64,000 nucleotides of DNA from Anaerolineales bacterium UBA5797 (lineage in GTDB: Bacteria; Chloroflexota; Anaerolineae; Anaerolineales; Villigracilaceae), in contig DIDP01000076.1 in assembly GCA_002418205.1 (NCBI GenBank), positions 10,361 through 74,360 of the forward strand, in the 5' to 3' direction. A program made the position numbers and the translations under genes. The notes below the pieces were generated by a model, which saw only the letters and a list, made by a program, of their open reading frames with translations, had not been told where the DNA came from and did not search any database. This document shows positions 9,438 to 16,142 of this stretch, one piece after another. Each line of letters begins with the position of its first letter. The stretch's first letter is position 1.

Positions 9438-9575
9438 TTAAATGTGGTTCAATGTGGGTCGAAACTTATACCCGTATACCAGATTTATACCGCGCCGGAC
9501 AAATTTTGGTAGTGTGGTAATCTCAAGGTACGATAGCAAAGTGATTTGTAGCTTGCTGGAGTCGCTTTCACACAT
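9438..9575 (-). CDS. possible 45-residue protein ending in the repeat-encoded tail
   Basis: An ATG at 9575 opens 45 codons that begin MCESDSSKLQ and end LVYGYKFRPTLNHI. The C-terminal half, LPKF(V/F)(R/Q)RG(I/T)NLVYGYKFR, is shared with repeat copy 4 despite several silent base changes, which argues for coding. No ribosome binding site is visible, and it lies downstream of the minus-strand ATPase gene. Function unknown; it may be only a repeat-derived frame. Confidence 0.35.
   Translation of the reverse strand: MCESDSSKLQITLLSYLEITTLPKFVRRGINLVYGYKFRPTLNHI
9458..9520 (-). repeat. dispersed repeat, copy 2
   Basis: The plus strand reads GTCGAAACTTATACCCGTAT and continues to about 9520. Together with its left flank (from about 9428) it matches the 3-prime flank of the intact recombinase (copy 3). 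The rest of the gap 9204-9677 holds only the two hairpins, the small frame above and unassigned sequence. Confidence 0.85.
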
Positions 9576-9677
9576 ACTTCATAAACACGGCAAACAGCTC
9601 CTATCCATCACTGCGAGAAGTATTGCAATGAGTTGTTGTCGCGTGGGATGAAATTTTGGGAAGTTAGTTAGATTCAT

Positions 9678-10967
9678 CTATTCTGCAAGCAGCCATTCTG
9701 CCGTAGATCGTACATGCACCGGGACGCCATTAATCTCGAATGAGTCCTCGTTGGAGTCCGACAGAATTAAGGCGCCTTGTGCCTTTACAGTCCCGATAGC
9801 ATCCTTAAGAGCGCGTACTTCCCGATCCCGTGTTGTAGATAGAGCCAAATTCCCGGTAACCTGAATAAGCTGACGCTGTTCGGGCAAATAGAAATCCACC
9901 TCATACCCGCCCGGGGATGAGAAGTAATGGACCTCCTTTGTTTTCCGCCTGAGCGCTAAAAAGACAAGGTTTTCGAGTAATTTTCCGGTGTTTGGTGAAA
10001 AACCAAAACCGATGGTGTTGATCAAACCGGTATCGATCCCATATATCTTCTTGGGCGCGATCTGTTGGCGCTTCACTGAGTAATCATAGACATTCAGCGT
10101 AAAGAGCAGCCAACTGTTCTCCATGTATCCGATATAGTTTTTGATCGTATTTACACTGCCGACTCGAAACTGGTCTTTGAGTTTATTAAACGATACCAGG
10201 TTGGCGGGATTGCTCATCAGAAAGAAAGCCAGTTCCTTGATGGCAGTCACCGCCTCAAGTCGGTAACGTGTTGCAATATCTCGATACAAAACATCATCAT
10301 AGAGTGTGCGTATGAGGGGGAGTTCTGGATATTTGAGCGCATCTGGAATACCGCCGAATTGTAAATAAGATTGAAGGGAATTTTGCAGGCGTGCATGGTC
10401 CACAGTTGTCATACGATCCAGATCAGGCGACGATTCTCCACGAAATAGCATGAATTCCTTGAAAGAAAACGGAAACAACTCGATCGGGACGTACCGGCCG
10501 GTAAGACGCGTTCCCAACTCCCGACTGAGCAGAGAGGCGTTTGATCCTGTAATATAAAACTTGAACCCCATATCCATAAAGCGGCGGACAAAATGTTCCC
10601 AGCCATCAATATTCTGGATTTCATCAATAATGAAAATTTTGCGTTCGCCAAAAACTTCGAGCAGCGCCTGGTATAGGTCGTTGGCATCTTCTGCCCGAAA
10701 GCCTAAAAAGCGATCGTCCTCAAAATTGAGATAGTAGAATTGCTCTCGACCTAATCGATGGGCTAATTGTAGTAACAAGGTTGATTTCCCTGCTCGGCGC
10801 AATCCGGAGATGATGACAGCATGGGGAACCCTTCTTGTCTGTTCCACTTCTGCGAGTTGTGTGCGGACTATTCCCAAATCGCGGCTCCAAAAGGAATCAA
10901 ATTGTTCCAACAACATGGACTTGATTTGATCCTTGGTCCATCTGGACTTCCATGTGTTTTCATTCAT
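9678..10967 (-). CDS. AAA ATPase with DUF4143-type C-terminus
   Basis: The protein (429 residues from the ATG at 10967) has Walker A GLRRAGKST near residue 55, Walker B IFIIDEIQ near 115 and a C-terminal part with EVDFYLPE typical of AAA_14/DUF4143 proteins. These are common, poorly characterised ATPases with a nuclease-like C-terminal fold, often in accessory DNA. I prefer the ATG at 10967 over the TTG at 10985 because a full promoter places transcription start at that ATG. It stands alone between the two serine recombinases, on the opposite strand. Its role is unknown. Confidence 0.85.
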   Translation of the reverse strand: MNENTWKSRWTKDQIKSMLLEQFDSFWSRDLGIVRTQLAEVEQTRRVPHAVIISGLRRAGKSTLLLQLAHRLGREQFYYLNFEDDRFLGFRAEDANDLYQALLEVFGERKIFIIDEIQNIDGWEHFVRRFMDMGFKFYITGSNASLLSRELGTRLTGRYVPIELFPFSFKEFMLFRGESSPDLDRMTTVDHARLQNSLQSYLQFGGIPDALKYPELPLIRTLYDDVLYRDIATRYRLEAVTAIKELAFFLMSNPANLVSFNKLKDQFRVGSVNTIKNYIGYMENSWLLFTLNVYDYSVKRQQIAPKKIYGIDTGLINTIGFGFSPNTGKLLENLVFLALRRKTKEVHYFSSPGGYEVDFYLPEQRQLIQVTGNLALSTTRDREVRALKDAIGTVKAQGALILSDSNEDSFEINGVPVHVRSTAEWLLAE

Positions 10968-10973
10968 GTTGAA

Positions 10974-11002
10974 ATAATAACTCAAGAAGTTTTCATTGTC
11001 AA
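10974..11002 (-). promoter_or_regulatory. consensus promoter giving a leaderless ATPase mRNA
   Basis: On the minus strand TTGACA (11002-10997), a 17-base spacer and TATTAT (10979-10974) precede the ATG at 10967 by 6 bases. The geometry is identical to the XRE-Wadjet promoter. Confidence 0.75.
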
Positions 11003-11174
11003 TGAAGTCATTTGAATAGAGAGTTTAGTGGGATCGCCGTACGTAGTACCCTTGGATACATGGATTTATCGCGGCAACACTCTGGAATTTCTTAGCGACA
11101 CTTCGACACCACCGATTTATTATTTTCAGTATAGTTGAACTAGTAACTCCATAATCTTGTTCCGAAGGTATTCA

Positions 11175-12782
11175 ATGACCCGAAGAGCAGTAATTTACAT
11201 CCGCACATCCTCCGATACACAGGGTGAAAAATCCAGTCCCATTGAGCAGGAAGCAGATTGTCGTCGCCTGGCAGAAGAAAGAGCATGGGATGTTGTGCGC
11301 GTGTACCGGGATGTGGAGAAGTACCGGATTGGCAACAGGTTGGTGGAACCGTCAGGCACTCGCGCAGATCGCCCTGGTCTACTGGCAATGCTTGAAGACG
11401 CTTCCAGAGACGAATTCGATATCATCCTCGCGTGGCGAGAAGACAGACTGTATCGTGGAATAAAAGCAATGCTAACAGTCCTGGAAACCGTCCAGGATTA
11501 TGAGATCGAAATCCTGTTGGCGAAAGAGAATTTCGATCCGACAATCACTCCTGTGCGTGCCTGGGCGGCCCAGATGGAACTGGAGGGAATGAAAGAACGG
11601 ATGGAGATGGGCGTCAAAGCGCGGCTCAAAGCAGGCAGAGCAAATACCGGTCAAGATCGCTATGGGTACATCCGCATCGGTGAAGATATCCACATGGTCG
11701 AAGAAGAAGTAAAGTGGGTTCGGAACATATTTGAATGGTATATTCAGAAAACTTCCCTCATGCAAATTCGAAAACGCCTGATCGCTGCCAGTGCTCCACA
11801 AAAGGGGAGCAGTATTCCCCGACGTATCCCATGGGCTCGATCCAGTATTCAGGCGATCCTAAAGTCTGCCAGAGAGTACGCTTATGGTTTCAAAACATAT
11901 TCCCGTGCAGGGCAGATCTTCCAGATTCCTGTTGCACCCATCATCGATATTTCCACCTATGAGTTGTTTGTAAAGATGAGACAAGAAAACAAAACCTACC
12001 CAAAACACCGCAGGCGAAATGATTACCTGCTATCCGGGCATCTGAAATGTGCCTGCAACCTGACCTGGCGAGCGCGCACAGCAACCCACCGGAATAGCCG
12101 CAAGGGGAAGTGGGTTGAGCGCAAAACCCCGATCAGCACTTATTTCTGTCCACAACCGCATAAGGAACTCAGACCACCAGAATGCCCCAAATCCGTGAGC
12201 GCCAAACGTGCAGAAGCACAGGTCTGGGAGAAACTGTACGGGTTCGCGATGAACCCGGATTTCCTGCTTGCGCAAGCCCAAGACCGGGTCAGGCAACTTC
12301 AGCAAAAACATGAACACCTACAAAAAGAACGGGGACAGATTCTTGAAGAACGGAAAAAAGAATCCTCCAGGCGCCAGCAATTTATCACGGAAGCTCGTAA
12401 AACATTGAGGGAGGATGCTGAATTTGATGAGCAGATGCGGGAGCTGAATCAGGTAGACGAGCGATTGAAGCGCAGGCTGACAGCCCTGGAGCAAGAGATA
12501 GACCACTATGCCAGGTTGGATTGGGAAGAAAAGGTCAAAGGGTATGTGACGGAACTTCAGACAGGGATCGAAGAGTTGAACAACGCCAACCCGAAGACTC
12601 CTGAAGAGCAGCATCGTATCTTTGTGATGAAAAAGCAACTGGTGGATGAACTTATTTCTGAAGCGAGGATCGATTGCAAACGAGACATTCAAGTGGAGTT
12701 TCGAGCCAAGATCATGGATCAGGAAGTGAGAAAAAAACTGCTGGATTTTCCGAATGGTGGTGAAATTGTAGCTCGGCTGTAG
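11175..12782 (+). CDS. large serine recombinase
   Basis: The protein (535 residues from the ATG at 11175) has the resolvase-type catalytic domain with RTSSDTQ (serine 12 as the nucleophile by alignment with gamma-delta resolvase), the recombinase domain, a zinc-ribbon part with CACN and later cysteines, and a C-terminal coiled coil. Such enzymes catalyse site-specific integration, excision or inversion by double-strand cleavage through a phosphoserine link. AAGG about 7 bases before the ATG serves as ribosome binding site. There is no phage or conjugation gene beside it, only its decayed paralogue 2 kb away. A dispersed repeat lies in its 3-prime flank. Confidence 0.92.
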   Translation: MTRRAVIYIRTSSDTQGEKSSPIEQEADCRRLAEERAWDVVRVYRDVEKYRIGNRLVEPSGTRADRPGLLAMLEDASRDEFDIILAWREDRLYRGIKAMLTVLETVQDYEIEILLAKENFDPTITPVRAWAAQMELEGMKERMEMGVKARLKAGRANTGQDRYGYIRIGEDIHMVEEEVKWVRNIFEWYIQKTSLMQIRKRLIAASAPQKGSSIPRRIPWARSSIQAILKSAREYAYGFKTYSRAGQIFQIPVAPIIDISTYELFVKMRQENKTYPKHRRRNDYLLSGHLKCACNLTWRARTATHRNSRKGKWVERKTPISTYFCPQPHKELRPPECPKSVSAKRAEAQVWEKLYGFAMNPDFLLAQAQDRVRQLQQKHEHLQKERGQILEERKKESSRRQQFITEARKTLREDAEFDEQMRELNQVDERLKRRLTALEQEIDHYARLDWEEKVKGYVTELQTGIEELNNANPKTPEEQHRIFVMKKQLVDELISEARIDCKRDIQVEFRAKIMDQEVRKKLLDFPNGGEIVARL

Positions 12783-12806
12783 CGAATAACTTCCAATGAA
12801 AACAAT

Positions 12807-12849
12807 AACGCCTTGAAAATCTTTTTTGCAGGATTTTCAAGGCGTTTTT
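12807..12849 (+). terminator. terminator after the serine recombinase, usable on both strands
   Basis: A perfect 15-bp stem (AACGCCTTGAAAATC with GATTTTCAAGGCGTT) is followed by TTT on the plus strand. On the minus strand it follows repeat copy 3. Confidence 0.85.
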
Positions 12850-12875
12850 CACATCCTGTCTCTCAAGGAGCAGGG

Positions 12876-12962
12876 TGTGGTATGTATTAAATGTGGTTCA
12901 ATGTGGGTCGAAACTTATACCCGTATACCAGATATGTACCCCAACGGACAAATTCGATTACG
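12876..12962 (-). repeat. dispersed repeat, copy 3
   Basis: The core 12907-12962 matches the other copies. The left flank 12876-12906 matches copy 2, because both belong to recombinase 3-prime flanks. The remaining gap up to 13172 shows no other feature. Confidence 0.85.
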
Positions 12963-13009
12963 GCTATAAGCTGTAAGTAATGCCCGTTAACTTCTCCAAT
13001 ATATTCCAT
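12887..13009 (-). CDS. possible 40-residue protein ending in the repeat-encoded tail
   Basis: An ATG at 13009 opens 40 codons beginning MEYIGEVNGHYLQLIAVI and ending GTYLVYGYKFRPTLNHI, then TAA at 12889-12887. The last 14 residues equal those of the small frame at 9438-9575. There is no obvious ribosome binding site. Function unknown. Confidence 0.35.
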   Translation of the reverse strand: MEYIGEVNGHYLQLIAVIEFVRWGTYLVYGYKFRPTLNHI

Positions 13010-13172
13010 AGATGTTTTGCTAGGCTGACATCCTTAAGTGTGTTGCTGCCTCCAACCTTAATGAGATAGCCTCACCCTTCCATGCCAGATTCACTAAATC
13101 CACAGTTGAGCCTTTCATGTTTTTCTCTTTTTCAATGATATTGTGTTTTGTGTCATCGGTGTTTTACCCAAT

Positions 13173-13775
13173 CTACTGTTTTGAAAAGCGAACCAAGTGG
13201 CTTAGTGTTGATGAAATAGAATACACAGCGAGACCGATTGAGATCAGGATGAATGACAATATTGCAAAAGGTCCGACAATCTGTTGTATTGCGTAGAAAT
13301 CACCTCTATCGCCGGAAAGAAAAGCAATAGGTTCAAACACAAAGTCACATGCAGGCCTGAGACACAGAAGCATGAATGCAAGCCCAATCAAAAAGGGATT
13401 TCTGGAAGAACCTCTCCTAAAGGAAAATATTGCTACGATAAAACAGACAATGTCCATTATGTATGGGAAGACAGTCATCGTTAATTGTTGCCACCATTGG
13501 TTAATTCCGCTTGGTGTGAGCCAAGCACGAGCGAATTCACCCAACCAGAATCTTGGAATGAGTTTCCAGACTATGACTTTGCCTCCAACCAGATAAATGC
13601 CAGCGGCATGACTCAACTCATGTAAGGGCGCATAAGTAAAATACCCAAGGATGGGGATGACCATGATACACGGAATAACCTTGCGCAATGGCCAGCTTCC
13701 CTTGATGTATAAGACAAGCAAAGGCATGACGACGATAAGCAAGATTTCAAATGTGTATACAGGATAGTTCTGCAT
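13173..13775 (-). CDS. membrane protein with a HELSH zinc-protease motif
   Basis: The 200-residue protein has about five membrane segments. Its third hydrophobic stretch carries HELSHA at residues 52-57, the HExxH zinc motif of site-2-protease-like (M50) families. A possible third ligand lies in RPACDF near residue 140, similar to the NxxD/DxxxN region of M50 enzymes. It is short for a full site-2 protease and lacks a PDZ domain. A GAGG ribosome binding site precedes the ATG at 13775. It stands alone downstream of the DUF6326 operon, and its substrate is unknown. Confidence 0.6.
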   Translation of the reverse strand: MQNYPVYTFEILLIVVMPLLVLYIKGSWPLRKVIPCIMVIPILGYFTYAPLHELSHAAGIYLVGGKVIVWKLIPRFWLGEFARAWLTPSGINQWWQQLTMTVFPYIMDIVCFIVAIFSFRRGSSRNPFLIGLAFMLLCLRPACDFVFEPIAFLSGDRGDFYAIQQIVGPFAILSFILISIGLAVYSISSTLSHLVRFSKQ

Positions 13776-13843
13776 AGTTAGCCTCGAAAGGAAGGTAAAT
13801 AGTTTGCTGTTTGTGGCTCACCATCAGCCGGGCTAACCTCAGG

Positions 13844-14209
13844 CTAGCTCCAGTTCCACGCATACCAGATCGTGACCACGTTGAATACCATGCTAACCGC
13901 CAGCAGGAATTTGTCAAATAACGGTGGATAGGTTGGCAGGCCAACCAGGTTGAACAGGAAGAAGAAGGTGGCCACGATGATATTCGCCCAGCGACTCACA
14001 GGCTGGGGCAATACCAGGCTTAGGAAAACCATCAGGATGGGCGTCAACATCAAAACCGCGATCCCCAGCCAGACGAACTGGTTTAGATTCATGCCAGCCA
14101 ACGCTTTTGCCATATCGCCGCCGTGGTAGATACGCAGGACATCGCCATATAGATAAATTAGCATGACCACCACCCAGGTTGCGGAAAGAATGATTCTCGT
14201 CTCCAGCAT
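13844..14209 (-). CDS. DUF6326-like small membrane protein
   Basis: The protein (121 residues from the ATG at 14209) has four hydrophobic segments and the pattern LETRIILSATWV, ending VTIWYAWNW. It is clearly paralogous to the C-terminal half of the protein at 15251-15970. I choose ATG 14209 because AAGGAG, overlapping the stop of the upstream oxidoreductase, lies 7 bases before it. Function unknown. Confidence 0.75.
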   Translation of the reverse strand: MLETRIILSATWVVVMLIYLYGDVLRIYHGGDMAKALAGMNLNQFVWLGIAVLMLTPILMVFLSLVLPQPVSRWANIIVATFFFLFNLVGLPTYPPLFDKFLLAVSMVFNVVTIWYAWNWS

Positions 14210-14220
14210 TGTTCTCTCCT

Positions 14221-15177
14221 TCATTTTGCCACCGTGATGACCACTTTGCCGCGGGCGTGCTCTTTGTCCAGATAGCGGAATGCTTCGGGCGCCTCGCGCA
14301 GCGGGTAGGTTCGTTCAATGACCGGCTTGATCTTCCCGGTTTCGATCCACTCCTTTAATTGTTTCAGGTCTTTGCCATATGGCACAGCCAGGTACATGCT
14401 CCCCAGTTGGCGCAGGAACGGTGAGAGCAAAAACGCCTTGAACACGTATCCCATGCCGCTGTGACCGCTGTTGGGGACGATCAGCCCCTGCAGGGTGAGG
14501 ACGCGCATCAGGTCTGAAAAGGAATGGCTGGCGACATTGTCGAGGATCTGGTCGTAGCGCCGTCCGTTTTGGGTGAAGTCCTCTCGGGTGTAATCTACAA
14601 CATCATCCGCGCCGAGGGAACGCACCATGTTCACATTCCGAGCGCTGCATACGCCGGTCACTTCGGCTCCGAGCGCCTTGGCAATTTGCACGGCAAATGT
14701 GCCCACTCCTCCCGAAGCCCCGTTGATCAACACCTTCTGACCCGTCCGCAACTTGCCGACATCGCGCAAGCCTTTCAGGGCGGTAATCGCGGCGGTCGGA
14801 ATGGCTGCGGCTTGCTCGAAGGTGAGGTTGACAGGCCTGAGCGCTGGTTTATCCTCCGCCACGCTCACATATTCAGCAAGCGCGCCGCTGCAAGCGGCAT
14901 ATACCTCGTCGCCAGGGCGGAACTGCGTCACGCTGGAACCAACCGCCTCGACCACCCCAGCCATGTCACAGCCAAGGATATAGTTTTTGGGCTTGGGAAA
15001 CCCGGCTGTCAAACGGATCGGCCACGGGCTACCCCGCATGGCGAACACATCGCCGGCATTGATGGAAACAGCCTTGACGCGAACCATTACCTGGTTATCT
15101 TTCATCGCTGGCTGGGCGACTTCAGCCAGTTTCAGAACATCGGGTGAACCGTAGTCGTTCTGAACAATCGCTTTCAT
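14221..15177 (-). CDS. NAD(P)-dependent quinone oxidoreductase-like MDR protein
   Basis: This 318-residue medium-chain dehydrogenase begins MKAIVQNDYGSPDVLKL, with AGGAG upstream. It has the GroES-like first half (GCDMAGVVEAVGSSV) and the Rossmann motif GASGGVGTFAVQ near residue 150. The structural zinc cysteine cluster is absent, so it belongs with zeta-crystallin-type quinone reductases rather than zinc alcohol dehydrogenases. It should reduce quinones or enones with NADPH. It lies between two DUF6326 genes in one operon. Confidence 0.9.
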   Translation of the reverse strand: MKAIVQNDYGSPDVLKLAEVAQPAMKDNQVMVRVKAVSINAGDVFAMRGSPWPIRLTAGFPKPKNYILGCDMAGVVEAVGSSVTQFRPGDEVYAACSGALAEYVSVAEDKPALRPVNLTFEQAAAIPTAAITALKGLRDVGKLRTGQKVLINGASGGVGTFAVQIAKALGAEVTGVCSARNVNMVRSLGADDVVDYTREDFTQNGRRYDQILDNVASHSFSDLMRVLTLQGLIVPNSGHSGMGYVFKAFLLSPFLRQLGSMYLAVPYGKDLKQLKEWIETGKIKPVIERTYPLREAPEAFRYLDKEHARGKVVITVAK

Positions 15178-15250
15178 TTTGTCTCCTTGAGTTACACAAT
15201 GCCTTCGCCAATCCATTTCTGAGCAAAGGTATTGTGTTTGTTGGATTTTC

Positions 15251-15970
15251 TTATGAGGGCTGACCTTCAGGGTTAGTCCATTTCCATGCGTACCAAACAA
15301 CCATTAAGGCAAACACAAGCTGTGCTGTTGACCAAACTATTTCATAACCGGCAGATCGCCATACAAAAAGATGTAAAGCCTCAAAAGCAAGAATAAACAT
15401 CGCATAGAATATGCCTATGATGCGGTTAGCCCAACGACTCACGGGAGACTTCAGCGTCAGGGTCAGGCCACTCATAAGAACGTGACCCACCAACAGCACC
15501 GCAAACACCGACAATTGTTCAGAGCTTACTCCTAAAGGGTCGGTCATCGCACTCAAGCGGTACGTATCCCCATTTAAACTACTCAACATTCCAGCCACCC
15601 ACAGCACTGCAAGGATGATCCTCACATCCAGCAGATTTTTTGCGGTCTCGTTGTTTGTCCCAAGGGGACTTCCTTTGGTCGTATTCATTTTTATCTCCTT
15701 TTTTGAACGATATGGATGAGTTTCATTGAACTGGACTCGATTGACCGAGACCAATGGCAAACCTAAATCACGGATTTTTTTGAGCAGGCCATGCAGGGCG
15801 GCTTGATCAACCACCAGGCCGGTTAGAAGGGTATTGCCGTCCTCTTCCAGTGAGACGGTCAGGCCCTCGAACCATTCGGTCCACCGGTCATCCAGGTGTC
15901 CCTTGAGGCGGATTTCGTAGCGCTGATGCTGGTTATGTTTTTCGTCGAATGTTTGTTTGTCACTTATCAT
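15251..15970 (-). CDS. in-frame fusion: small soluble domain plus DUF6326-like membrane domain
   Basis: The 239-residue frame has two unlike halves. Residues 1-80 (RYEIRLKGHLDDRW, then VVDQAALHGLLKKIRDLGLP and LVSVNRVQ) resemble a stand-alone protein of about 80 residues found beside LuxR-type regulators in Chloroflexota, as I recall. From Met95 (position 15688) the sequence is a four-helix DUF6326 paralogue of the gene at 13844. A perfect ribosome binding site lies directly before that Met. The natural reading is two genes whose separating stop was lost, so both a fusion and a free second product may be made. The first ATG has GAGG upstream. Confidence 0.7.
   Translation of the reverse strand: MISDKQTFDEKHNQHQRYEIRLKGHLDDRWTEWFEGLTVSLEEDGNTLLTGLVVDQAALHGLLKKIRDLGLPLVSVNRVQFNETHPYRSKKEIKMNTTKGSPLGTNNETAKNLLDVRIILAVLWVAGMLSSLNGDTYRLSAMTDPLGVSSEQLSVFAVLLVGHVLMSGLTLTLKSPVSRWANRIIGIFYAMFILAFEALHLFVWRSAGYEIVWSTAQLVFALMVVWYAWKWTNPEGQPS
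15695..15700 (-). promoter_or_regulatory. internal ribosome binding site inside the fused frame
   Basis: AAGGAG on the minus strand lies 6 bases before the ATG at 15688, in the middle of the 239-codon frame. It marks the original start of the DUF6326 gene. Confidence 0.7.
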
Positions 15971-16085
15971 GCGCCTCGTTTTTTTCCTTTCGTTGGTTAT
16001 CTGCCCAAAGGATACCGCCCGATTTGGTGAGGCGTCATCACCAAACGATGTGAATGAGGTTGTGATTGTTGTTGAAAAATAAAAA

Positions 16086-16120
16086 GCCCCAGCAGGTGGT
16101 TTGTGACACCTGCCAGGGCC
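16086..16120 (-). terminator. terminator of the MalT-like regulator gene
   Basis: On the minus strand GCCCTGGCAGGTG pairs with CACCTGCTGGGGC (one mismatch), followed by TTTTTATTTTT. It lies 22 bases beyond the regulator's stop codon. Confidence 0.85.
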
Positions 16121-16142
16121 GGGATTGGTGATTTCGAGCCAG

